A DNA stretch of 64,000 nt, taken from the NCBI GenBank assembly GCA_964016985.1, contig OZ024827.1, positions 114,036,411-114,100,410 of the forward strand, in the 5' to 3' direction. This document shows positions 44,255-54,615 of the stretch, in pieces. Position 1 is the stretch's first letter, and the number at the start of each line of letters is the position of its first letter. The stretch comes from Anodontia alba. Lineage: Eukaryota > Mollusca > Bivalvia > Lucinida > Lucinidae. The notes beneath the pieces are model-generated. The model did not search any database, was not told the origin of the DNA, and saw nothing but the letters and a program-made list of their open reading frames with translations. The position numbers were made by a program, and so were the translations under genes.

Positions 44255-47110
44255 TTGATGGATAACATAATTTACGTGTGTTTCTTTTAAATTGATGGCA
44301 CGAGGCTTTCTACCAGATCTTGAATCTTACGCCTGGATAATTTATAATTCTGACATTAATGATGCGACACTTTCATCCAGACCTTAAAAATTGCGCTAGG
44401 CTGATAATTTGTAAATGTGATTCCTTTGCTTGTCCAGTACTTTTTAATCATATTACATAATATACAAGTAGTTCTGTTGAATTTACGACACGAAGCTTTC
44501 GTCCGGATCTTGAATCTTGTGGTTGGCTGACCATTTGCTGGTACTGCAGACCAAGGCGTCTCATTTGCTTGTACAATATTTTTACTGGCTAACATAATAT
44601 CCATGTATCGTTTTTGGATTTATGGTACGAAGCTTTCGTCTGAATCTTGAATTTTGCGCTTAAATATTTATAATCATGTAGAATTTATGTATGGGGGAAT
44701 CTTTCAAGATCTTGAAACCTGCGGTTAACTGATCATTTATAAACACCGTAATTGCAGACGAAAGTGATTGCTGGTCTAAATAGCTTTCTAATGGGTGGTA
44801 ACCCCTTATAGTCCTGTCAAATTAATGGAATGAAGCTTTCGTCCACATCATGAATCCTGCGGTTGGTGTTGGTTGGCTGGCTGCCGGTAATACAGACTAA
44901 AGTGACTGCTAGTCTAATATCTTCCTAATAGGTAAAGTATTACAATTCTGTGAAATTAGTGATTCGAAGCTTCATCCAGATCTTTTATTATGCTGTTGGC
45001 TGATCATTTACAGATATCGGTATTGCAGACCAAAGCAGACCTATCAAATTCTGACATCTTTGTAATGGGAAAGGTTTTACAGTCCTGTAAATTAATAGAA
45101 CGAAGCTTTCGTACACATCTTGATTCTTGCGGCTGGCTGATAATTAAAAAAGCGCCGGTATTGCCGACCAAAGCAATTGCTCGTCCTAAATAATTCAATG
45201 GCTTATAGTTTATACTCTTGTCACATTTATGATCGTGAGTGTTTACCTTCAGCTGAGTATTTGTGAATGCCGGAATTGAAAACCGAAATATTTGTTGTCC
45301 AGTTATCATTGAAATGACTAACATATAGGAGTCCTATCAAATAAATGGTATGATGCTGTCGTCCAGATCTTGAATCTTGCGGTTGGCTGATCTTTTAGAA
45401 ATGCCGGTACAGCAGAACAAAGTAATTTATTTGCTCGTTCAATATTTTAATGGGTAACAAAATATGCGTGTACTTCTTTTAACTGAAGGCACGAGGCTGT
45501 CTACCATATCTCGAATCTTACGCTTGAATGTTTCAAATTCTGTCATATTATTGATGCGGAGCTTTCATCCAGATCTTAAAACTTGCGCTTGGTTGCTCAT
45601 TTGTGTATGCGGTATATTGCACTTGGCTCATCGTTTGTAATTGCGGTATTGCAGACCAAAATGATTCCTTGGCTTGTCCAGTACCTTTGAATTATTCACA
45701 TAATATACAAGTAAATCTTTTAATTTACGGCACGAAGCTTTCGTCCGGATCTTGAACCTTGCCGTTGGCTGACCATTTGCCGGTACTTACAGACCAGGGC
45801 GTTTCATTTGCTTGTCCAGTATCTTTTCCTGGTTAACATAATAGTCATGTATCGGGTATTATTATTTCACGTTGGACCTTCTTGTTTCCGTCCGTCCGTC
45901 CGTTAGTCGTACGTCTGTCTGTTTTTTTTTCCGTTTCCGGATGATAACTGAGTAAACATCAATGGATTTTCACCATACTTGGTATGTGCATTGATACTGA
46001 GATCTGGTTTGGGATTGCTAATGGGCAAAGTCTGTCAAATTTTTACGGAGTTATCTGCCCGCGACACGATAATGGCGGGGTATTATAGTTTAACGTTTTT
46101 ATTGATTTATGGTACGAAGCTTTCGTCCGGATCTTAAATCTTGCGGTTTGCTGGCCATTTGCTGGTACAGCAGACCTTGACGTTTCATTTTCTTGTCCAA
46201 TATCTTTTACTGGTTGTCGGTTGGCTAATCTTTTATAAATGTCGGTACTGCAGACCAATGGATTTAGTTGCTCGTTCCACGACTTTTAATGGGTAACAGA
46301 TATATACGTGTATTTCTTTTTAATTGATGGCACGAAGCTTTCTACCAGATCTTGAATCTTACACTTGGATATTTTATAATTCTGACATATTAATGATGCG
46401 AGGCTTTCGTCCAGATCTTAAAACTTGCGCTTGGCTGATCATTTATAAATGGGTATCGCAGACCAAAGTGATTCCTTTGCATGGTACAAAGCTTTCGGCT
46501 TTCATTCAGATCTTAAATTAAATCTTGCGTTTGGCTATTCATTAATAATTGCCGGTGCTTGCATATTAAAGTGATTTATTTGCTTGTTCACTATATATTA
46601 CATTATACTCAAGAAGTTCAATTACGATACGAAACTTCCGTCTAGATCTCGAATCTTGCGGTTGGCCGACCGTTTTTTAAATGTCGGTACTGCAAACCAA
46701 GGGGATTACTTTAATATCGTTTAATGGCTAACATTATATATGTAGTTTTGTTAAATTAATGCTATGAAGTTTTCATCAGATTTTGAAATTTGCTCTTGAA
46801 ACTTTCCTCCCGCTCTAGAATCTTGCGGTTGGCGGATCATTAAAAATACTAGTACTGCAGACCAAGGCGATTAATTATCCAAAAATTAAGTTAGATTTTG
46901 GTTAACCTTTTGCAGTCTTGTTACATTGCCCAGTTGTCGAACTATGCATTCAGCTGCTTACTGAAGAATGGCGTTATTGCAAACAAAAATGATTGCTTGT
47001 CCCGTATCATTTAAGGTCTAGAATACAGTAGTCATGTCAAATTAATCATACGAAACTGTCCGGATCTGAATTTTGCTCTTGGCTGAACTTTTTTAAAATA
47101 CCGATATTGT
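44255..47110 (+). repeat. Degenerate tandem array, unit about 130-140 bp
   Basis: About 20 diverged units are each marked by 'gaagctttcgtccggatctt' (variants 'ggctttctaccagatcttga', 'agctttcatccagatctt'), 'gaatcttgcggttggctgat' and 'ggtactgcagaccaaggcg', with 'cttgtccagtatctttt' between. Spacing is irregular because of deletions. Module X interrupts it at 45,855-46,090. ORFs within (44,356-44,604, 44,990-45,193, 45,004-45,324, 46,043-46,258, 46,324-46,521) are repeat-derived. The key motif also occurs as a rare spacer in the 59-63 kb satellite. Confidence 0.8.
45855..46090 (+). repeat. Dispersed repeat, module X (copy 2), inside the tandem array
   Basis: 'gtccgtccgtccgttagtcg', 'gatgataactgagtaaacat' and 'ggagttatctgcccgcgaca' match 5,155-5,395. 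Flanked by 'gggtattattatttcacgtt' and 'ggggtattatagtttaacgt', a possible duplicated target or terminal repeat. Confidence 0.7.
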
Positions 47111-47888
47111 AGACCAGCTTGATTGCCAGTGCATTTATTAGTTCATCTGAACACGAAGTGCTCATGGTGAGCTATTACGATCGTAATCCGTCCGTGGTCT
47201 GTCCGTCGTCGTCGTCATCCGTATCGTCGGCGTCATCTGTCAGTTGCTTTAAATGACATCTTCTATAACGTAGGCCAGATTTCAAAATAATTTCACAGAA
47301 ATGCTTTCCTTATAGCCCTTTATTTTTCTTGTTATTTTCGTTTTGTTCCACTAAACAAGATGACTACCAGAGCTAAAATAGAAAAAAAGGCAAAGTCTGC
47401 TTAAATGACATCTCCTAAACCAGATTTCAATATAATTTCACAGAAATGTTTATCTTATTGCCCTCTTATTTTACTTTAAATGCTATTTTCGTTCTACTCT
47501 ATTGAAGAAGATGGCTGACAGAGCTATAAACAAACAAACAAAAAAAAAAAAAACAAAAAACAAAAAAAAACGACATCTTCTAAGCCAAAAGTTCAAATTA
47601 AAAATTATTTCCTAGAAATAGTCATCTTATCGCCCTCTATAAAAAATGCTTTTTTTTTTTCGTTCCGCTCTACTGAATTAGATGGCCACAAGAGCTAAAA
47701 TGAAAACAATCTTTAAACATCATCTCATGAGCCAATGATTCAGATTCAAATTTGTTTTTCACAGAAATGTTTATCTTATGCTACTCTTCAAATCTTGCTG
47801 TTTTTGTTCCGCTCCACTGAAAAAGATGGCTGCCCCACCACAGATAGGAAATCCAAGATTGCCGCGATGGCCCGCCACCTTGAAAATC

Positions 47889-47889
47889 T

Positions 47890-47921
<32 letters not shown>
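47889..47921. repeat. Poly-T tract
   Basis: About 31 T inside a unit of the array, just before copy E. Similar but shorter runs are at 47,651-47,660 and 51,067-51,084. Confidence 0.85.
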
Positions 47922-47954
47922 CCTGAACCGAAAGGCCAGTCGATTTCAAACTTG

Positions 47955-48506
47955 TGATATGTCTTTGGCTTAGCCCGCCGTGGTTCAACTATTGGTTTTC
48001 ATTTACTCTGGCATACAGTAGAATTAGCCATGAGTACTCGTCGTTGTTATTATAGTTATATGTTTTCGCTTTGATGCATTGACTGAGTTGGGAGCCTTTA
48101 TGCGAACCGAATTTTTATGTATTTCTGTATTAAGAGTAGCATCGGGACCCAGGGTGAAGCTAGCTAGCTGTAAAAGTGCTTTACCGTAAACCCCCCGGTG
48201 GTTTGATCTACAGACCGTTCTAAGGGGGTGGTCCCGGTGTTAGTCTTACTCTTTGTTGCTTTGTGGTTTATTCTACGAGGCGATTTGTTGTAAGTCTTTC
48301 CGTGTGTCATTTTGTTCTTGTGTTTTTCAGTCCTTTTAGTATTGCGATTATCTCGCTTGGGGAAGGGAGAGCTAATCTTAGTGCTTTTCGTACGTTTGTT
48401 CGGTTTGTGCTTGTTTAGATTTGTCGGTTTCCTCTTCCTCTCGGGGCCTGGGAAGGGCTGCGGTTTGTGATTGTGGCACTCCCTGGACTTTTTTCTTACC
48501 TTTTTT
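47955..48506 (+). mobile_element. Retroelement 3' end, copy E
   Basis: 3' UTR only, from 'gtgatatgtctttggcttag' to TTACC(T)6 at 48,497-48,506. It interrupts 'ttcaaacttg' / 'taaggaagcatcggg' of the surrounding tandem unit, whose intact form reads 'aaacttggtaggaagcatc'. That gives the insertion point directly. Confidence 0.8.
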
Positions 48507-49219
48507 GTAAGGAAGCATCGGGATTTAAAAAAAAATAAAAAATAAAAAAAATTAAAAAAACAGCTAATATCTTTCCGATCAGAAGTCCATGATGGTCGCC
48601 ATCTTAAAAATATTTCTTTTTGCTTACTTTTCTGAATCGAGAGTCCAAATGACTTGAAACTTGGTAGGAAGTATCTGGGTGACTTGTAGATAAAAAATAA
48701 TTAAATCGAAACGATCCAAAATCCCAGCTGACCACCATGGATGCCATCGAGAAAAAAATCGCTTACTATTGAAATGAAAGGCCTATCGACTTCAAATTTG
48801 ATAGGAAGCATCTGGGTTATTTGTACATCAATAATAGCTGAAATAATTCAGATCAGAAATCCAAAATGGCCTCCAATCTTGAAAATCTATTTTTGCTTCT
48901 TTTTCTGAACTTAAGAGGCTTGTTGACTTAAAACTAGGTAGGAATTATCGGGATGACTTGTAGAACAAAAAAAGCTAAAACTGTTCTAATGGGAAATCAT
49001 GGCCGCCATCTTGAAACTCTTTCTCCTGAATCGGAAGGCCAATTGACTTGAAGCTTGGTAGGAAGCATTGGGGATCAAAATGATAAAAAGTGAATAAGCA
49101 CTGCTTATTAGATACCCCCCGCAAGGTAATGGTCGAAATAAATAGCAGCTCTGTTCAGATTATTAAAAAAATTCCATAGCAACAACAACTTATCATTTCA
49201 ACATTCATGCAAAATATAA

Positions 49220-49494
49220 CAAAAAAGGTAAGAGAAAAGTCCAGGGAGTGCCACAATCACAAACCGCAGGCCTTCCCAGACCCCAAGAGGAAGAGGAAAC
49301 CGACAAATCTAAACAAGCACAAACCGAACAAACGTACGAAAAGCACTAAGATTAGCTCTCTCTTCCCCAAGCGAGGTAATCGCAATACTAAAAGGACTGA
49401 AAAACACAAGAACAAAATGACACACGGAAAGACATACAACAAATCGCCTCGTAGAATAAACCACAAAGCAACAAGGAGTAAGACTAATTCTTAA
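49220..49494 (-). mobile_element. Retroelement 3' end, copy F
   Basis: Minus-strand 3' UTR. A-run and 'ggtaagagaaaagtccaggg' at 49,222-49,247; truncated at 'agtaagactaattct', so only about 270 bases remain. The ORFs 49,207-49,494 and antisense 49,257-49,551 are shared with the other copies and are not genes. Confidence 0.8.
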
Positions 49495-50760
49495 AATTAT
49501 GAAGCAAGATAGACAGGAATAACAATAATAAGGAATAAGTGTTATGGACATTTAAGAATTACAAAGAGGAATAACTATAACAGTATTTATCCCTTGACCC
49601 TTCTTTTTCTATAGCAGAAACATCTCATGAATATCAACATTTATGCAAACTAGTATGCGTAAATACCCTATCAGCACATTTTTAATATCCATAAACTGAA
49701 AAAATATAATGCTTTACTAGCCAAAGAACATCCTTGTAGACTTTGCCAATGTTGTTTTAGGTCTTTGTCAGGTCAATGTCACCAAAATCTAACAAGGGTC
49801 GTTTTAAGAGTCTTTACAATGTAGTGACTTGAAAATGAGAACATTTCTTTCCCATGTCCTAACGGTATATCTGTGCTAGTTTGTTAAAATTCCAGCCATT
49901 GGTTTAAGATATAATGTGCACACAAGCTTTTTTCTATCAAAATTTGAGTTTCAAAGTGGCATTGTGACCTTGAAAAGGAGGTAAAGGTCACCAAAATCTA
50001 ATCACTTCTTTCTCCAATCCCAATGATATAACTGTGCTAGTTTGATCCAATTCCATTTATTGATGAGAAAGAGTGCATACAAGACTCACTTTAGTATCAA
50101 GTTTTTATAATGTAGTGACCTTGAAAATAAATTCAAGGTCACCAAAATCTAATCACTTCTTTCCCTCATCCTGATGATGTATCTGTGCTAGATTGGTCAA
50201 ATTCCAGCCATTGGTTAAAGAGATAGTCTGCATACAAACTTTTTACTGCATTAACATTGCTCACTTTTCGAGTATTTATAATGTAGTGACCTTGAAAATA
50301 AGGTCAAAGTCATCAAAATCTAATCACTTCTTTCCCCTATCCAGATGATGTATCTGTGCTGGTTTGGTCAAATTCCAGGCATTGGTTAAAGAGATAATGT
50401 GTACACAAATTTTTTACTTCATTAACAAGGATCCTTAAGGCTCCTTTTTGAGTATTTATAATGTAGTGACCTTGAAAATAAGATCAAGGTTTCCAAAATC
50501 TAATCACTTCTTTCCCCTATCCTGATAATGTATCTGTGTTAGTTTGGTCAAATTCCAGCCATTCGTTAACGAGATAGTGCGCACACAATTTTTTTTCTGC
50601 CTTTTTTTCTGCATTAAGAAAAAAAAATTACAAAGGGCAATAACTCCAAGAGAATTGGTCCCTAGTCCTTTCTTTCTCTTATGTAAGTACATCTTATTGA
50701 TATCAATGTGTCTGCAGGAATTGATGAATATCCATCACTGCGTTTCAAGATATTAGGAAA
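49495..50760 (+). repeat. Tandem array of a 172-180-bp unit
   Basis: 'atgtagtgaccttgaaaata' starts units at 50,109, 50,281 and 50,461; diverged starts are at about 49,819 and 49,962. Each contains 'ccaaaatctaatcacttctt', 'tatctgtgctagtttggtca' and 'aattccagccattggttaaa'. Part of a wider 'aaggtcacc' family with the pair at 23.96-24.2 kb. A C-run and (CA)n lie at 50,814-50,841. Confidence 0.8.
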
Positions 50761-50815
50761 AAACCAGCGTCGAGGACTGACACACGGACGGACGGACAAC
50801 GTGAAAACAGTATAC

Positions 50816-50847
<32 letters not shown>

Positions 50848-51395
50848 TGCGAGGGGGGTGTAAATAGCTCAAATCATTTTTATCGGCAATCCAAGATGGC
50901 CACGATAACATCCATCTTGAAAATATAATTTTCGCTTCTACTCCTGTACTCAATTGACTTGAAACTTGGTAGGAAGCATCAAGGTGACATGTAGATTTAA
51001 AAATAACAAAATTTAATTTCGATTTGAATTCCAAGATGGCTGCTATGGCCGCCGTCTTCAAAATCTATTTTTTTTTTTTTTTTTCTTCACAACCGAAAGG
51101 CCAGCTGACTTGAAACGTCATACTTGATAGGAAGCGTGGAGGTGACTTGTAGATCAAAATAACTAAAATTGCTCAGATCAGAAATGCAAGATGGCTGATA
51201 TGACCACCATTTTGAATATCTATTTTCGCCTCTTCTCGAAATTCCAGTTGACTTGAAACTTGTTAGGAAGCATCTGTGCGACTTCTAGATTCAAATTAGC
51301 TTAAATCATTCCAGTTGGAAATCCATGATGGCTGCAAGGGCCATCATCTTGAATATCTATCCTTAACGGAACGGCCATTTGACTAGAAACTTGAT

Positions 51396-51818
51396 AGGAA
51401 AAAAAAAGGTAAGAGAAAAGTCAAGGGAGTGTCACAATCACAAACCGCAGCCCAGCCCTTCCCAGACCCCAAGAGGAAGAGGAAACCGACAAATCTAAAC
51501 AAGCACAAACCGAACAAACGTACGAAAATCACTAAGATTAGCTCTCTCTTCCCCAAGCGAGGTAATCGCAATACTAAAATGACTGAAAAACACAAGAACA
51601 AAATGACACACGGAAAGACATACAACAAATCGCCTCGTAGAATAAACCACAAAGCAACAAAGAGTAAGACTAACACCGGGACCACCGCCTTAGAACGGTC
51701 GGTAGAGCAAACCACCGGGGGGTTTAAAGCACTTTTACAGTCACCGTAAAATTCTGGTTCCGATATACCTTGCTGCAGAAGTGTTTTCAGACTGACGCTA
51801 TATTTTTGGATACAACTT
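51396..51818 (-). mobile_element. Retroelement 3' end, copy G (RT fragment joined to 3' UTR)
   Basis: Minus strand. The 3' terminus is 'aaaaaaaggtaagagaaaag' at 51,400-51,419. The UTR runs to 51,739, where 'cttttacag' passes directly into 51,740-51,818. The latter encodes YSVSLKTLLQQGISEPEFYG on the minus strand, the RT segment that in the 7.7-8.3 kb gene is followed by about 65 more codons and then by several hundred bases of UTR. Those are absent here, so this copy has an internal deletion or template jump. The ORF 51,383-51,922 spans the junction by chance. Confidence 0.8.
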
Positions 51819-51930
51819 CCCGGAAAACTTGTAGATATCAAATTATGGAGTGACGAAGGTAACAGGATACAACCACAGTGACAAAAACAGATACATATAC
51901 GGGACCGGAAAATAAGTATCATGTCCTAGA

Positions 51931-52901
51931 ATGGATCAGTTCAACAGATTGCTAACTCAAACAGTGCAGCAATCAAGACAGTCTTGGATACCAGGCTACA
52001 GACTGGTGGCGACGGCAAAGGAAAGTGCAAGGGCAAGGGCAAGAAAACGTTGAAAGCTCCATCGCAACCTCCAACAGACGCACAACACGTCGGAGAAATC
52101 ATTCCCGAAAACATCGACATTCCCTCAGCAACAGACGCACAACATGACGAAAACACAACCGAAAACAACAACAGTCCCAAACAGTATGCTAAAGTCACCA
52201 GGGCATCAGAGACAAACCGGAGAACTTCATCCGAGAGTGTAATCGCCAATGGCTCGGATGATATACGGCCAGCAGGATAAAACAGGGCTGTAATAAACAG
52301 TGATGAAGAAGACAATGCGTCACCCAAGAAACAGAAGAAAAAGTCCTAATTTCATGAAAGTGGCAAAACAACACAAACTGACTTTGCAAAGAAACTACAA
52401 ACTATGAATCAACAATTGAATGAAAACAACATTTTGGTTTCTCCAGAAGAAACGACAAAACTTTCGAAAGAAAATTCTTATGTAAAAAAACTGAAAACAC
52501 ATATGGCAGCAAGTTTGACAGAAAGTCAGAAGAAATTATCAGGCAAACGATCACAGCATGTAAAGAAGACAGTTTCAAACAGCGTCCGAATAATGAAATA
52601 TTTGGCACCAGGATATAACATTTTAGATTTTACGTGGTCCTGCTTAGCGGACGCTGACAAACTTAAACAATTCTACATTATTCTTGGAGATGTTGGAATG
52701 GCAACAAGGACTATATCAAATTACCAGAAGGCCTTGAATAAGTTGTTTGACGTTGCGTTAGCTGACGTAGACTGCCGACTGACGCAACCGGGAGTGTTTG
52801 CCCACGTAAACGCCATAAGCATTTCTTTTAAAGAACTAAAAAGAGGAATCAATAAAACCATAAATGAACAGACAATGGAAAAAAGGATAACTGAAGCATA
52901 A
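51931..52901 (+). pseudogene. N-terminal region and core-binding domain of the YR-SET protein
   Basis: One frame is continuous from 51,930 to 52,901 apart from TAA codons at 52,278-52,280 and 52,347-52,349; a third TAA at 52,899-52,901 closes it. A possible original start is the ATG at 51,931 (MDQFNRLLTQTVQQSRQS), which lies one frame away and would need a shift near 51,985. The region contains GDGKGKCKGKGKK, a low-complexity part with the duplicated phrase TDAQH, then acidic SDEEDNASPKKQKKKS, which looks like a nuclear localisation signal. From about 52,430 a helical segment (VKKTVSNSVRIMKYLAPGYN, then GMATRTISNYQKALNKLFDV) resembles the N-terminal SAM-like, DNA-embracing domain of tyrosine recombinases. 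Translation from the in-frame ATG at 52,404 would give 165 residues. Confidence 0.65.
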
Positions 52902-52962
52902 ACAGACATTAAAATTTATGAACAAAGGTATATGGACATTTTCAAAAATCTTGATAACGTAA

Positions 52963-54114
52963 GAAAAGGCCGAGCCCATAATAATAAAAGCAAAGGATGG
53001 GCCTGTCAACCTGAGTGACAATGAACTATTCATAGTCAATGGATTTTTTAATCTGTATTCTACTCTAGCGGCGGGGAACAGACCTGGAGTGTTCCAAAAC
53101 ATGGGTTTAAACGTATTTGTAATGGCGGATAACTGTAGGCAGACACGCGACGACGGCTCCACATATTACTTTATGGCCACGGCGACCCATAAAACTGGTG
53201 CAACCGACCTAGCCTTTATATACATAGATGAAAAAGACTGGGAACTGTTTCGAATTTACAAAAATAACATACGGAAAACGCCAATCGAGGGTGATGAGAA
53301 CTATTTGTTTATTAACAAGAATGGTCGACGTATCGGCAATCCCAGTGGAGACATAAAAATCCTCACTCAGCGATATGGAGTGGAGATGACATGTAACGAC
53401 GCTCGACATACGATAGAAGCAATAGGGAAACACTACTGTTCGAAAGAAGAACAAACGATCATTCATCGTATGTTAACCCATTCTGGAGAGGCGGCACAGC
53501 GCCATTATATAGAACCACACTCTGCATCCTTACCTCACAGAAAAGGTATTCCATTGTTGGAGAAACTTCTTCGGCACATATCTGGAAAACACCATGTATC
53601 CATAGCTTCTCCACTCAGTGGTAGCATGGCCCTGACAACCGACACATCCACTGCCAGAGACAACATCGCGGTAGAAGGAGAGTCGTCGGCCGTGGGGACT
53701 GAACACGTCGATGCCCCGCCCAGATCTGTATCTCCGACATCATCTGAGTCATCTTGTGAGAGCGCTGACAAAACGGATCGGTTTAAAATGTTAATGCAAC
53801 GGGCGTTCTCTGGTATGCATGCTGAACTACCACTTCCTGGACACTCGGCTGTTAGAAGCGCGATAAATGAGAATCCGGACTTAAAACTCAAAAATGAAAA
53901 GAAGACGTGGAGCGGATTTGTCGAACATTGTCGTTATCAAAGAATTCTCGCCAGGGCAGAGGAATGCGCCAATCATTACAGAAGGAATAAAGTAAGTGAC
54001 TTCCATACAGCAGCGAATGACCTTGTGCAAATGCGGAGTTGGGCTCCAGAAAAAAGGCTGTTAAAGAATTGTGCACAGAAACTTGAAACTGACAAAAAAT
54101 CAAGAAACTTCTAA
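52963..54114 (+). pseudogene. Tyrosine recombinase catalytic domain
   Basis: The frame opens at 52,963 (one base off the previous block; a shift near the A4 at 52,964) and stops at 54,114. Catalytic positions of the family can be placed. Box I Arg is in AAGNRPGVFQ (codon 53,080-53,082). The beta-hairpin Lys is in ATHKTGATDL (codon 53,191-53,193). Box II Arg is in CNDARHTIEA (53,404-53,406), with Asn where HxxR usually has His. The second His is in MLTHSGEAAQ (53,479-53,481). The nucleophilic Tyr is in AQRHYIEP (53,506-53,508). The spacing fits an integrase-type domain that cuts and rejoins DNA through a 3'-phosphotyrosine. After it comes a Ser/Thr-rich linker (SPTSSESSCESADK) and a helical stretch. 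The GTG at 53,089 is not a credible start; the domain belongs to the upstream frame. Confidence 0.75.
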
Positions 54115-54610
54115 ACGCGGTCAGTCGTGTAAACAACAAAAGATCCCTAAACAAATAAAGGAGCAAAACTGGCCTCTCCTTGAAATTCGCACATGCGCAC
54201 AAATTAACGAGAAAGGTATCTTTGCCGCGGAAGACATTAAGAAAGGAACACTTCTATGCGATTACCACGGAATAATTGTATCAGATAACGAAGGGTGGCG
54301 ACGTTACAAAGAATACGGCGACAATGCAAAGAATGCGTATATGCTCAATTTTACCTCAAATTCTGTGAAAAAAATGTGGATTGACGCCAACAAGCAATGT
54401 AGTTGTCATCCGAAGACGAAACTGAAGGGGCGGTTGATAAACTGTTCAAGAAAAAAGCCGAATGTGATAGCTAGAGCCGAACTGATCGAAGAAAAGGAGG
54501 TTGTTTTAATGTATGCGCGTGATGATATCTCAAAGTACACTGAATTAAAATTTGATTATGGTGTGTACAAAGATCCCCATTCAGTACAGAAAGAATGGAT
54601 GAAATATTAA
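54065..54610 (+). pseudogene. KMT5A-like SET domain, C-terminal part of the YR-SET protein
   Basis: SET domains transfer methyl groups from S-adenosylmethionine to lysines; KMT5A (SETD8) mono-methylates histone H4 Lys20. Visible here: EKGIFAAEDIKKGTLLCDYH (the GxG/I-F-A start), YMLNF, WIDANKQC, KGRLINCSRKKPNVIARAEL (the RLINHS motif with Cys for His, Asn at 54,440-54,442), then YARDDISKYTELKFDYGVY (the ELxxDYG end, Tyr at 54,557-54,559). The order and spacing fit KMT5A rather than SUV39 or trithorax types, and I see no cysteine-rich post-SET. The frame opens at 54,065 and has no ATG before the SET fold, overlapping the recombinase frame by about 50 bases. Shortening the A6 run at 54,094-54,099 by one base would fuse the two, so it is most simply the C-terminus of one protein. 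Activity is uncertain given the NHS-to-NCS change. Confidence 0.75.
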
Positions 54611-54615
54611 CTTCT

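Larger units (their letters stand above)
47140..51395 (+). repeat. 'gagct/gtccgtc' repeat with degenerate 'aagatggccgcc' tandem units
   Basis: It starts with 'ttcatctgaacacgaagtgc', 'ggtgagctattacgatcgta' and short 'gtcgtcgtc' iterations, then about 100-150-bp units. Early units carry 'taatttcacagaaatg'; later units carry 'gacttgaaacttggtaggaa' with 'gcatc(g/t)ggg', 'gacttgtaga' and 'aagatggccgccatcttgaa'. It is interrupted by retroelement copies E (47,955-48,506) and F (49,220-49,494), by a 'aaggtcaccaaaatctaatc' array (49,700-50,600), and ends at copy G. The start and unit type match a shorter element at 58,635-58,880. No coding sequence. Confidence 0.7.
51825..54615 (+). mobile_element. 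Tyrosine-recombinase/SET mobile element, degraded copy
   Basis: A run of plus-strand frames, separated by a few stops and frameshifts, encodes in order a basic N-terminal region, a recombinase core-binding domain, a tyrosine recombinase catalytic domain, a serine-rich linker and a SET domain. The upstream limit abuts retroelement copy G; the downstream limit is set after the SET stop at 54,610. I found no TIRs, long terminal repeats or target duplication, which would fit a Crypton-like YR transposon. Two accounts are possible: an autonomous element family that carries a methyltransferase, or a host gene of transposon origin now decayed. Entries for the three coding blocks follow. Confidence 0.65.

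Noticed and set aside
45004..45324. 106-codon ORF in the 44-47 kb region
   Set aside because: Spans several units of a degenerate tandem array; not conserved between units.
53089..53091. GTG as start of a 341-residue recombinase
   Set aside because: It would remove the box I arginine region immediately upstream, which is in the same open frame back to 52,963.
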